From contig NC_035447.2 in the NCBI RefSeq assembly GCF_002127325.2, forward strand, positions 24,051,780 to 24,115,779: DNA of 64,000 nt, read 5' to 3'. The notes beneath the pieces were generated by a model. That model searched no databases. It saw only the letters and a program-made list of their open reading frames with translations, and was not told the origin of the DNA. The position numbers and the translations under genes were made by a program. The stretch is from Helianthus annuus. Its lineage: Eukaryota > Streptophyta > Magnoliopsida > Asterales > Asteraceae. This document shows, in pieces, positions 43,913 to 55,997 of the stretch. Every line of letters begins with the position of its first letter. Positions within the stretch are counted from its first letter, which is position 1.

Positions 43913-44719
43913 TTGAGTAACAAATTGAATTAATCAAATCGATTTTTTCGAATTTATATTTTTTTAACCTGAGTTCGTATTTGATGCGAATTAGTTTAAG
44001 ATTTTATTTATTTGATTCGAATTGTATGTCTAATTCGAAATTGAATTCATTTCGTATTCGAAACTTGAGTTTGATTCGAATTCAAATAGATTCGATATAA
44101 TTCAATTCCACCCAAAATAATAAATACTTTTACTTTTATTTTTAAACCACTGCAAATTAATTATAAGGGCTTTTAAAGTTTGGCCTAGATTTAGAAGGTT
44201 TTTTCCATAGGGGAAGGTTTATTTGAGAAGAAAATTTAATTGAGAAGAAAAAGAACAAAGGGTAATTTTGTAAAACATTAAATAGTTTTTTCAGTTATCT
44301 CATTTATTATCATTTTTGACTAATTAATTAGTCATAAAGACTATTATCCTCCTCACTAATTTTTTTTGCCTACACACATCAAAAGTTATTCCACATGTTT
44401 CGAAATTCATCATACACGTTGAAATTTATCCTACGCAACGTTTAATTTATCCTACACTTTAAATTATTTTATTTTATTTCATTGAAAAAATATATATTTT
44501 GAAGATAAGTTACAAATTATTTAATCTAGTTAGCTATCAAAGAGGAAGACTACAAATTAATGACCTATGTAGATTTACCAATGTATCCTTACAGTAACAT
44601 TAAATACTTATATTAAATGAAGTAAAATAAAGCATTCTTATTGGTTGAAATTTCTTTTTTTTTCTTCTTACAAAAAATTTCTTTTCATCTGAACTCTCCA
44701 CTTTTTCCATATGTATATA
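43913..44719. other. AT-rich spacer, no gene seen
   Basis: Degenerate GATTCGAATT-rich stretch at 43960-44110, then plain AT-rich DNA leading to a (TA)n tract at 44724-44757. Confidence 0.5.
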
Positions 44720-44721
44720 TA

Positions 44722-44757
<36 letters not shown>

Positions 44758-44761
<4 letters not shown>

Positions 44762-47232
44762 CGGGATTTGAAGAAAACGGTAGAAAGTGTGAGAAGGGTG
44801 AGAACGCTTATGGATCGTCCGATTAAAACAATCTATAGACTAGATTGGCGCGGTGACGTTTTCGTAAATAACATCAATTTTATTACGTGGACGCGCCTTA
44901 TTAAGGGTAAAAGCGTCTTTACACCTCTATACCAAAACGCCATACTGATTAATAAAACGCCATTACGGACCAAAACACATCGCTATATAAACAAAAACAT
45001 CCCAGACATAAAAACACACCCCCCAGAACCTGAACCTTATATTTTCTACTATATACCATTCAACTTACAAACGCCAAAATCCCCAAAACATCAAATACAA
45101 CTACTCAAAAAACGCCATATTTCCTACTACATACCATTCATCTTAGAAACGCCAAAACACTCAAACATCAAAGATTCCAAAAAAATCGACGGTTCTTTCA
45201 GAAACACTATTTCCTCACTAAACGCCAAAAATGCCAAATATCGTTTCTTGTATATTCAAATATTGTTCTACGCCAAAGTTTCGGATAATGCATTCTTCCC
45301 TGAGGTGTTGTGACTCAAATAACATTTTGCTGCATGAGATGGACAAATCATAAACAAAAAGATGTTGGGGTCAAACTTATGTTATTTTCTGTGTTTTGTT
45401 CTTGAGGAATATTTTAATGGCATGAAAAGACGAATGACACTAATGAGTTGTTTGACGATACATATTCAAAAAAAAAAAAACTCATGTCATTTTGTCTTTC
45501 CAAATGGCCACAAAAACACAAGCATGGCTAAGCCAAACCACCAGCGAACATGATTTAAAGAAGAAAGAGACTGATGATAGTGCAGATTTGGAAGATGAAT
45601 TGTTTTTATTTTTATTTTTTAATTTTCTTTTTCTGTTGTTTGCTATGTATTTTTCAACTTAGAATAAAAAAATACATTATCTTAATAAAACGCCAACAGT
45701 CATAATGCATATGAAACACCATAAAATGGAGTAAAAACGCCAAAAACTCCCAAACTATAATGAAAGTAATTTGCAGTAGTATTAATTAATAAAAGCTAAA
45801 AATGGAAAAAAAACGCCAAAAACTACTTAAACCCATTCAAAAACGTCAAACTTGGGAGATGGAAAGTCTATGCACTAAAAACTCATAAAAAGCTGAACAA
45901 AAACAGTAAATAATACACAGTAACTGAAAAGACGGCTACTTTATTAATATCATTTATTATAAATAAAATCCCGCCTAAACTACGCGCCAAAAACATCTTA
46001 TAAAGAGAGACTTCTCTGCACAAACAACTTATCACAAAACCAGAAACAAACGCCATATTTCCTAGAAACCATTCACTTTAAAAACGCCAAAAATAATACT
46101 TAAAAAAGCGACAGATGCAGAACCTCGATTCTGCTATATTGAGTATTGATCTGAATGAAGTTTCACTGAATGGATTCTTCTCTGAGTTGGGTATCTCTAT
46201 TATCTTTTGCTGAATGAGATGGACAAATATTCAAGATAAAGAGACTGATGACACTGATATGACATCATGTCACTTTATTCTTGATGGATATATTGATGGC
46301 ATGAAGGGATCAATACATTAGAGCAGGCGTTGGTCTTCAACATGTCATCAAACAAGTATATACCCACCCACCATAAAGGATGCCACAAAAAATAAGCATC
46401 TTCTAAAGACGGCCGTTATATAGGAAAATAAGGATCTACATAAGGCATTCAAAGATAGGTTCAAAACGCCAAAAATGTTAAAGTAGAAGAGGCTGGTGAC
46501 AGTGAAGATTTGAATGAGAAATTATATTGTAATTTTTAATTTTTTTTTCATTTTCTATTGTTTGTTATGTGATTCTCTGTCGTTTATCATCTAATTCTCT
46601 ACTATTTTAAAAAAAAATTGAGTATAAAACGCCAAAAACTACAAACACCAAAACGCCTGATAGTTTGAAAACTGTGAGAACGAATGCTAGCAAAATACGA
46701 GGTTGCTATATAAAACGCCAAAAACGCAAACAAAGTATTACTGAAAAAATCAACACTAACTGACCGATGAAAATTGAAAGAAACAGTAAAATAAAGAGAC
46801 GGTATCATTATTGCCAAAACATTATAGTTATATTAATGCCACTACATGGAAAATTGAAATTTATTTATCTTTTCAAAACGCCATAATTGTCTGTCACATT
46901 ATAGGCCTGTATCCTAAATGGCAAAACACTTGATATAATAAAATCAAGAAAATTACTGATGTTTTTTACATTAAAAGCCTGCATCCTGATCTAAAACACA
47001 ATAAAAACGCCAAAAACAATATTTAAAACGTCAAAACATTTACTATGATTCTGATCTAAAAACAAAAAAAAAACGCCGCGTACTTATTAAACGCCAAAAA
47101 AATGGAAAGATGAAGTGACACGCGTTAAAAAAAAGAAATATGAAAGGACAAAAAAGCCCCTTCGCCTTTCTCTAAGCGGCGTGACACGTCACCATTCTCA
47201 CACTTTTGAGCGTTTTCTCCTGATCCCATTTC
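44758..47232 (+). mobile_element. TIR element E1, 2.5 kb
   Basis: The left end GGGTCGGGATTTGAAGAAAA plus AGTGTGAGAAGGGTGAGAACGC, and the right end on the minus strand (AAATGGGATCAGGAGAAAAC plus AGTGTGAGAA), share terminal sequence. The body is dotted with about 20 copies of AAACGCCAAAA. The block GAGATGGACAAAT followed by a roughly 120-bp segment occurs twice inside (45330 and 46217). A 181-codon frame from 44768 spans the terminus and the repeats and is not a credible gene. Confidence 0.75.
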
Positions 47233-47249
47233 TATACCTATATATATAG

Positions 47250-49745
47250 AAACGGGATCAGGAGAAAACGCTCAAAAGTGTGAGAACGGTGAGAACGCAT
47301 CCTAGCCCAACACGTGTCCCGCGGCATAGAGAAGGGCGGAGGGGCTTTTTTGTCTTTTCATTCTTCTTTTATTTTCCCAACGTGGTATAATATTTTATGA
47401 CGTCTAAGTTTTTTTTTTGGCGTTAATTGTATTTTTTAAACTTTTTGGCGTTGAATTAATTGTTTTGTGCCACATATATAATTTTTTGGCGTTATAGCGT
47501 TTTCTGGTTAATTTTTTGGCCTTTTTGGCGTTTTGTATAATAAATCACTACGAGTCATTAAAATTTGCATAAGATTACAGAAGACCAATTTTTTTGGCGT
47601 TTAAGACCCTTTTTACAAGATGCTTTGCCAGCAGCTGTTCTCCCTGTTTTCATACTACTAGCATTTTGGTGTTTGTAGTTTTTGGCGGTTTATATAATAA
47701 AGTATTTTATTTATAGAGAATTAGATAAGAAAACAATATATAACTTGATATCAAAACAAAACAATATAAAATGAAAAAAAAATAATACAAAATGGTAATC
47801 TAATTTTTCTTCCGAATCTTCAATGTCATCAGCCTCTTCCTTCTTGAATTTGTTTTTGGCATTTTGAACCTTTTTTGAATACTTTAGCTAGATGCCAACT
47901 TTCCTTCATAAACCCCGTTTTTTTTAGAAGAAGCTGCTTAGTGGCAACCTGTTTTTTGGTGTGATATTCTTGTTTGGTGGCATGTCATTAAAGATCAACT
48001 CTTGGTTAATGCTATTTGTAATAATGGAGTCCAAAATAACATTTTACCCTTGTGTTGATCCCTTTATTCCATTCAAATAATCATCAAGAACAAAGCTCAC
48101 ATCATGGCATATCACTGTCATCAGTCTCTTTTTATTGAATATTTGTCCATCTCATTCAGCAAAATATTATTGAGTTAATCCCTCAGAAAAAGGATCCATT
48201 TCAGTGAAAGCTTTGCCATCTGGGGCGTTTTAAAGGGAGTGGTTTCTAGAGGATATGGCATTTTTGTTTTTTTCGGGGTGTGATTAATTTCATTGTGTAT
48301 AGACCCTTCTCTTATAGGAGTTTTTTGGTGCGTAGTTTAGGCGGGACTTTTTATTGTAATAAATGATAGTAATAAAGTAACTGTCTTTTCAGTTACTGTT
48401 TTTTGTATTTACCGTGTTGATCAGCTTTTATCAGTTTTATAGGTTATAGACATCCCATCTTCTAAGTTTGGCGTTTTTTTAAATGGCCTTATGCAGACCA
48501 ACATGTCAAAATACAATAACGAAGTAAATAAAATATTAAGCAGGAAAAATATTTTTTGTTATTTTTGGCGTTTTGTTAGGGTTAACCATTTTTTAGTATT
48601 ATTTTGGTGTTTTGCTAATAAATATAGAAATATATCATTTAATTATCTTAAAAAAAAAGAAGATTACATAGAAGAAAAAAAAAGAGGAAAAAAAATTAAA
48701 ATGTTTCGTCAGAAGGTACTTTATCTGAATAGTATCCATCACTTGTGTCATATTCTTCCTCCTCGGAGTCTTCATCTTGATCTTCATCCATGTCATCATA
48801 TTCACCTTCATCAGCTTCTTGTTCCTGAAAATTCTAAAGCCTCCACCTGAACATGTCTTGCATTAACTCCAATTTTGAGTCTATTTCTGTGTTTGTACAA
48901 GTGGCGTTATGCAATTCTTCCATGAAACTCAGTCGCTACTTTGTCATGATGTTCTCTAGCCAGTAGACTTCCTGCTCTCCGCTGTCATATGTAACCGTAT
49001 CCATGTCTGTTTCATCATCAAAACGCCATGATGTCATGACAGGGTCTGGCTTCACATTTCCTTTGATTGGTCTAAATTTGCTGGTTAATGATTTCATAAG
49101 CATATGCGTTTCATGGCATTCGTTGTCTAAAGCGATGCCAATGGATAAGATTTGCCTCTGTATCTCTTCTTCCATTTTCAGAATTGCCTTGACCGTCTTA
49201 ACATACACCCTCCCTCTGTTGTCAAAATGGAGGACGTGTCGCCTGATTCCCAGAGTGTATCTCCACGAAACGATTGTTGCCATTTTTGGCGTTTTGTTTA
49301 AGTTGGCGTTTTTGGTTAAAGATTTTTTTTTAGAAAATGGATAGATTGAAGTGATTATGGAAGCTATGTTTTTACGTTTGTTTATATAATGATGTCTTTG
49401 ACGCGTAATTTAGGAGGGGATTTCTTCTAATAATTGTTAATAACTGAAATTCAGTTATTTGTGTTGTTTCATCTTCCTGTAATATTCAACAGGTTTTATT
49501 TTTAATTTTTGGCGTTTTGTTTTTAATGGCGTTTTATTTTTTGTATGGCGTTTTATCATTTGATGGCGTTTTAAATATGAGTGGTAAAAGACCCTTTTAC
49601 CCTTAATGAAGCGCGTCCCACATAATAATATTGATGTTATTTACGAAAACGCTACCGCGCAATCTAGTCCATGAATTTTTTTGATCGGACGATCCATAAG
49701 CGTTCTCACCGTTCTCACACTTTTCACCGTTTTCTCTAAATCCTG

Positions 49746-49749
<4 letters not shown>
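47250..49749 (-). mobile_element. TIR element E2, inverted partner of E1
   Basis: Same family as E1 in opposite orientation, separated from it by a short TATATATA spacer (47237-47249). Its right end on the minus strand (AGGGTCAGGATTTAGAGAAA, then GGATCGTCCGATC) matches the E1 left end over more than 150 bp. The motif appears here as TTTTGGCGTTTT. Unlike E1 it contains a longer minus-strand reading frame at 48696-49283. E1 plus E2 form a 5-kb imperfect inverted repeat. Confidence 0.75.
48696..49283 (-). pseudogene. Decayed unknown ORF with acidic C-terminus inside E2
   Basis: ATG at 49283 opens 115 codons (MATIVSWRYTLGIRRHVLHF at the start, then a helix-rich middle with KAILKMEEEIQRQI) to a TAG at 48936. 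The same frame stays meaningful through that TAG and one more, and ends about 80 codons later in a strongly acidic tail (DEDQDEDSEEEEYDTSDG) with TAA at 48696. A continuous frame with just two stops and a biased acidic end suggests a real gene that decayed recently, captured or element-encoded. No family recognised. Confidence 0.55.
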
Positions 49750-49781
<32 letters not shown>

Positions 49782-49785
<4 letters not shown>

Positions 49786-50186
49786 GGGGTTCGACTACAA
49801 AGTACATTTTTCCTACAAAGTGTACAAAGTCATAAAACACCACAATTTCAACCATAAAACACACTTAAAACCCACAAATAACAGAGTGAAGATCACTAAA
49901 ACACAATAACAAAACCCTAGCAAACCATAAAAACTTCAAACACACCATCATAGAACTACGAATATAAAACACAACATGATAATCAACATAGAACACACTA
50001 ATGTTAGTCATTCGATAATCAAAGCCTTATCATCTAAAACACAACACAAAACCCACAAATATGGTCTTTTAGTAATCTTCACTTTGTTATTTTTGGGTTT
50101 TGAGTGTGTTTTATGGCTGACATTATGGTGTTTTATGACTTTTTACACTTTGTATGGAAAATAGACTTTGTAGCAAACTCTCACCC
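49782..50186. mobile_element. Foldback MITE F, 405 bp
   Basis: Left GGGTGGGGTTCGACTACAAA and minus-strand right GGGTGAGAGTTTGCTACAAA match and stay complementary through AGTCATAAAACACC and CATAAAACACACT blocks, so much of the element folds on itself. Bordered by (TA)n on both sides. Confidence 0.8.
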
Positions 50187-50196
50187 TATATAACCC

Positions 50197-50218
<22 letters not shown>

Positions 50219-50228
<10 letters not shown>

Positions 50229-50519
50229 CACACACAAAGTTTAAAATACAAAAGTCTCGTGACGGGTGAAGCGTACCCGACCATAAATAACGTGCGTTAT
50301 TATGCATATAACATACATAATTAGGTTTTACTCATTCGTGAATTTGTGTTTTTGGGTTTACTCATGCGTGATTTTTGTGCTTTGTTCATGCGTGATTTTG
50401 TGTTTAACCTATGCGTGATTAGGGTTTGAATTTTCTAACGTGCGTAATTTATCAATGAACATGCGTAATTAAGTCGCGTACATTTCACACATTAAAGGGT
50501 TATTGTACGTTAACATTCC
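50219..50519 (+). mobile_element. TA-bordered element related to family D
   Basis: Contains ATAACGTGCGTTATTATG and repeated CATGCGTGATT units like those of D1/D2, and ends GTACGTTAACATTCCC before another TA tract. A (AC)n run at 50220-50236 begins it. Confidence 0.5.
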
Positions 50520-50529
50520 CATATATATA

Positions 50530-51731
50530 TAGATCTTGTACATTAATTCAAAAGTGTGAGAAGTGTGAGAAATATTGTGGAGATGACATGTGTCCTCAAT
50601 CTAAATTAATTCAAAAGGGTAAAAACAAAAACCAAAAACATTCATCAATTACTAAAAACCAACATCACCATCAACATCACCAAAAACCAAAAACATTCAT
50701 CAATTACTAAAAACTGGCATAAATTACACAATTGTTGAAACAGATTCAACATTAACATTCATCAATTACTAAAAACCAAAAACATATGCCCTCCTTTTCA
50801 TATATAAACAACCTGTCTCTCTACCCCCCCTCCTCTGTTTCTCTCAACCGCCACCACCTACGAAATCATCTGAATAAACAAAAAATCCCCAAATCTCAAA
50901 CTACAGTAAAACTAAAGTGAATCATCATAATCCCAATTTTAGCTTAATATGAGTCTATGCACATGTTTAATTCAGGGTTAGAACACTTACTGTATCCATA
51001 AGCATAGTAATAACTTCAGTTGGGTCCGGTGCTCAGGAGATAATCACATGATAACAAATGAAGTCGATTGCTGATTATAAACACTTGTGTGTAGTATAAA
51101 CATCTTCGACATACAATCACACCTAAAAATGGGGCGACAATTTAGGGTTTAATAAAATCCCCAAATCGTTCAACCATCTCATCCATGAGATTGAAGAACT
51201 TATTTCATCAGAAAAAGAAATTCGGCCCCGACAACTGCCACAACGACGTTGTTTCACCGTCTTTCAACTCCGTTAACAACAACCATAGCCACAGTGACGC
51301 TCGTGATACTTGACAGACGGCTTCTGGAGATCCGGTTGGTGGGGATGTGATAGTGGTGGTTGTGGGGGCGATGTAGTGTAGAGAGAAGAAGAGTGGCGGT
51401 GGAGGACCTGGAGGTGGCGGTGGAAGAAGATGGTGGTAGTGGAAGGAGGTGGTGGAAGTGGTAGAGAGAGAGGGAGAGAGAGTTAGATGTTGTAGAGTGA
51501 GAAGACGGTTTGCTTTTAAGATATTTTTTTAAATAATAGGGTAAAATGTCAAAAATACCCTCATGTTCCTTGCACATGACATTTTTAACCGAAAAAATTA
51601 ACTGGGTTTGCCCTAAAGGACATAACGTGCAGGATTTTGAAACATTAAGTACAAAACTCATCAATTTTAAAGGTAAAGGACAGCGCCTGAAATTTGGGAC
51701 AAACATAAAGGACAAAACTTGTAATTTACTC
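50530..51731. mobile_element. TA-bordered composite, at least two pieces
   Basis: Left piece: AAAAGTGTGAGAAGTGTGAG terminus similar in style to the E ends, followed by tandem AACATTCATCAATTACTAAA repeats (50636-50780) and a leader-like GC patch with GGTGGTGGAAG repeats (51330-51470). Right piece (51540-51731) contains CCTAAAGGACATAACGTGCA and ends TTACTC before (TA)n, a dispersed type I associate with composites. Boundaries uncertain. Confidence 0.4.
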
Positions 51732-53193
51732 ATATATATATATGTGTGTATATATATATATATATGTATGTATAGGTATGTATGTGTGTGTATAAAGAAG
51801 AGAGAGGACCGGCACAAACGTCTTGTGGAGGACGATTAGGACGACCACCAACCCCTGGAAATGATGTTGAGGGGTGACGTCGGTCCAGGACGGGCCTGGA
51901 CGTCCCCACATCGAGTAGCCTTAGAATCAAATATCATCTAGACTCGGTTATATTAGAATTCTGCATGGAGGGATACTGGCAAAACACTATGGTGATGTAA
52001 AAATGACCCAGCACAAACCATAGATGTGGTGAGACTATGAGAAGGGACAAAGAATGTTGGAAAACAACGAAAACGAACAAACCATAAAAGATTTGTTGAA
52101 AAACCACTCATGATCGTCATTATCCCCTCCAGGAACCCTCCCCCTATTTAGCTAGAACTTATTTAAGTGTTTTTTTTTTAAATATATTTGTATTTAAATT
52201 TGTTCTAATTAAAAAGTTTGGTTTATAGTGCACTTTTTATTATTTTATTATTTGTTCCTTTTATATCAAATTATTTCTAAAACTTAGAATTTATTTTTAT
52301 TTTAACAAAACTTAAGTCTACTAAAATTAAAAAAAATTTCCAGAAGTAAGACTTAGTATAATTTGTTGGTAGTTCGTCGGTTTTCTGTCACTAACTAATC
52401 CGTTAGTAATCAATTGGAAATTGCATCTAAGGATGACGCACGAAAAAATGTCGGTGATTGCTAGAATACCCACAACTATAACTTATAACGATCATCCACC
52501 AACGAATTCTCGTAGGTAAACCCCCTTCAACGAGAATACTTACAAATCAGGATGTCAGTGATACTCCTTTGTTTTTTAATCCTTCGGTATTTTGAAAAAA
52601 AGAAAATAAATTCAAAATAGAGAATTTAATTAAACATAATTTGTGTATTGTATTGGTAAATAGCTTTTATATAAACAAGTTATTCTTTAAAAAAACCTTT
52701 ATTGCATTTGTTTATGGTTTTCAAGGGTTAGGATAAAATACATAGTTTTATAAAAATAGAAAGTTGTATGAAAAGTGCCAAACGTACTTCGATTGACTCA
52801 TTCAAGCGGCATTGTAACCCTCTCCTCGAACTCTACGATTTAAAATTTAAGTTTTCGTTTTTGATTTTCAGCTTGTAGGTTTTAGAATTCTTGTTAAGAT
52901 CGTTGTATATATGCTATATTTGGGTCATTATATTTTTTTTGCGACTCATTGTGTCGTTTTTCTTCGACGTTGTGTTATATTTCTCGGGATTGTGTTATAT
53001 TTGCTTGACATTGTTTTATATTTTGCGATCCAATTTGTTTTTATACCCATCTCATTTTTTTGACACTTTGTAGAATAATTTTACCCTCATTTTCTATTGA
53101 TATTATTTTAAGATAATATATTTTAATTTATATTCTAAATTTTTTAAAGTGTGGTTATCTATATTTTCTTGTTTAGTTTATTTTTAGTCTTAA
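51732..53193. other. No gene seen
   Basis: TA and TG/TA microsatellite (51732-51795), a GC-richer patch at 51800-51930 with no recognised product, then AT-rich sequence. Confidence 0.5.
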
Positions 53194-53223
53194 CTAGAAG
53201 ATTGACCCGCGCGTGTTGCGCCG
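53194..53223 (-). mobile_element. Helitron-type 3' terminus
   Basis: On the minus strand an imperfect GC hairpin (GGCGCAACACGCGCGGG) is followed by eight bases, CTAG (53194-53197) and T. A second, similar hairpin (CCCCGCCGCAACGCGGGG) at 53416-53433 may be an older copy. Confidence 0.5.
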
Positions 53224-54771
53224 TGGCCAACGAAATTGACATGCTGTTGATTAGATTCACATTTACAATGTGTTAAAGATGTTTTTGTCGGTTAAGTTTG
53301 TATTACTATCTTATACAAATAAGTAATTCACCAAATAAGCTCAATACAATTAATGGTATTATAATTACTACGTTACATGACTTGTATCCATATAAATAAC
53401 CTATCTTATTAAGCTCCCCGCGTTGCGGCGGGGGCGCAAAAACGTGACAAATAGCACCAATGCCACACTATAGCCAACGACCACCAACATTGAAGTTGTA
53501 GCGTCTTAACGTGCAAAAATTAGACCGATATATAGAACACAGAAATAACTAACTTGATTTAGGACTCGCGTGTTGTGACGAACTTATTAAACGGGAAAAA
53601 ATAGACGACGTAAACACACTGAACCACACATGTACGTTGCCCCCATGTTAACTCGCAAAATTTAGAACGAAGCGTATAACAAAACGTAAAATCGTTGAAC
53701 CACACACACACATTGTGCCTTGTTAAGTCGCAAAATTTAGATCTAAACGTAAAACGAAAAAATTTGCAAAATATGAAAAACATAGGGGGATCAAAGTTGA
53801 AAGTAAAGAGGTTGTGAGGTTAATTTGAAAAAACTAAAAACTTTTGGATTAAAACTACAAAATCAAGTAGTTTTGGGTTTAAAGTGAAACAATTTGAAAA
53901 ACCCCCAAAACATGGGGTATAATACCCCAATCCCTTAACTTGTAAATTTATATCATGTAAATTTCATAAAGAAACTCATCCACGTCACATAATTATGAAT
54001 AGATTTTTAACCGTTATAAAATTTTATTTTATTATTTTTTTAACCGTTATAAAATTACTCCATTGTTACCGGCTTCTATAATGTGAATGGAATGTATTCC
54101 TGTAATTGAGTAAGTTACTTTGCAACTATGAATCCGCTCCATCCAGTTAAAACACGAACGCATGAGCCTGGATATCTTAGATTCGGCCCCATATAGATGT
54201 CATCAATAATTGCATTTATGGCTGTCGAACAAGCTTCATGCCAGGAATATATACACAAAACCAAAAGAAAAAAAATAGATATCTGAATAGTAAATTATTG
54301 CAACGTGTGCTTTTATTTTATTATTTTCTGGGGCATTTTTTTTAACATGATTTGGGTCATTAATGCCACACTGAATTATTATTGGATTGCTATACTATCC
54401 TCTTACATCATCCACCATGGTTGGCATGGATTAAATCATGGCAACCATGAGCCTCCTTTCCTTTTTTAATGTTTTCTTTTCTTTTTCACAAAAATAAATT
54501 AAAATAAGAAAATAGTGGTTTGGGTCATGACCACACCCTTAGAATAGTGATTTTGGATGATAGATTAGAAGTGAGTGACATGGCGCTGATGTGGAGGGTC
54601 ATGATGACCATTAGGGTCATGACCACACCCTATAGCCTAAGTGTCTTATTATTGTATGCTACTAGAATACATTAATAATAACTAGCGAGATTTTCCTGCA
54701 TGAGACGATAGGAATTCAGCCTGGATTTGTGATGGTATTCGTATGGTATTGGCACTTGCTTTAAAGTCATA
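53224..54771. other. Helitron-like interior, then AT-rich DNA
   Basis: At 53560-53770 a degenerate duplication (CGCAAAATTTAGA with ACGTAAAAC and TTGAACCACACA) occurs twice. At 54515-54635 GGGTCATGACCACACCCT appears twice around a GCGCTGATGTGG segment, possibly a small MITE. Confidence 0.35.
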
Positions 54772-55997
54772 CTAGGTTATACCTCCGTGTATTACACGGG
54801 TTAAATAAATGAATTTTATATACTAAATAATAAAATAATATATCTTTAAAAACCTCCTTTATTGCACGAGTTGAATAAATGTAATTTTATATATTAAATA
54901 ATAAAAAAATTATATCTACAGGAACCATATTGTATGGATTTAATAAATGTAATTTTATATACCAAATAATAAAAAAAAGTTATATCTTTAAAACCACGTG
55001 TATTACACGGGTTGAATAAATGTAATATTTTTTACCTAATAATAAAAAAAGTTATATCTTTAAAAACACTCGTGTATTACACGGCTTGAATAAATATGAT
55101 TTTATATATACCAAATAATAAAAAAAATTATATTTAAAAAAAACTAAGGGATATACTCGGTATACGATAGATATGGTGATTGAGGAGATGATTATTGAAA
55201 AAATATACAGTGGTCAAACATGTTATTCAAGAAGCAAATAAGCAGCCATTTGAGTGATAAAATATAAATTATATTTAAAAAACCCGCAATAAATCTAATT
55301 TAAAAAAATTAAGACTTTTTATTATTAGTAAAATCAATGATTTTATATTTGTAATTTTGTTTGGTATTATTTTATTAAAAAGTGCATATTATACATATAA
55401 TTATATTATTTCTATAGTATAGATATTTGTTTTGGAGGATTTTATATATTGTTAATCTTTTAGTTCCAAAAGAGGTTAGCTCCAAAAGAGGATTATAAAT
55501 CTAACTAAAAATCTAAAATATCCACATTCTCGATTACCCAATTTAACTATTGGATCTAAATTTAATTTAATTTTGTTTTGTTTTGTAATATGATATGATA
55601 AATTAATTAACATTTTGGTTATCAGTAACGTTTTTTTCGTAATAAATCCATGAAACAGTTATGGTCACACATATTTAACTATTTGATCTTGTTTTTCCTT
55701 TTTGCAATATCATAATCTCTTTAGTTTAACCAATCATTAAATTTTTTTTTTAATTATTTGAAAGTTAATATCAACTTTGGAATTCGTAAGAATTCTTATT
55801 AGATTTGATTAAATATTATTGATAATAAAAAATTGTATTAGATTAGATTCTAGATTTGATTACATATTATTAATAATAAGAATTTGTATTAATTTAGATT
55901 AAATATTATTATTTTTAGTATTATTAATAATTTTATTCAATTAAATGAGAGAATGACAAGTGTCCCAAAACAGGTTTCTTTTATTATATAGTATAGA
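54772..55997 (-). mobile_element. Non-autonomous Helitron with repeated terminal hairpins
   Basis: On the minus strand it starts TCTATACTATATAATAAAAG (55997), a classic plant Helitron 5' end preceded by A. It ends with hairpin ACCCGTGTAATACACGGAGGT, five bases, CTAG (54772-54775) and T. A second TCTATACTATAG at 55423 is an alternative start. No Rep/helicase sequence. Confidence 0.65.
54778..55140. repeat. Five tandem 73-bp units, each with the hairpin
   Basis: Each unit carries CGTGTATTACACGGGTT (or a decayed form) plus AATAAATGTAATTTTATATA and AATAATAAAAAAAGTTATAT. Hairpin conservation varies between units. Confidence 0.85.

Noticed and set aside
44768..45313. 181-codon frame at the start of E1
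   Set aside because: It begins within the terminal inverted repeat and runs through AACGCCAAAA repeats; no recognisable protein and no equivalent open frame in E2.
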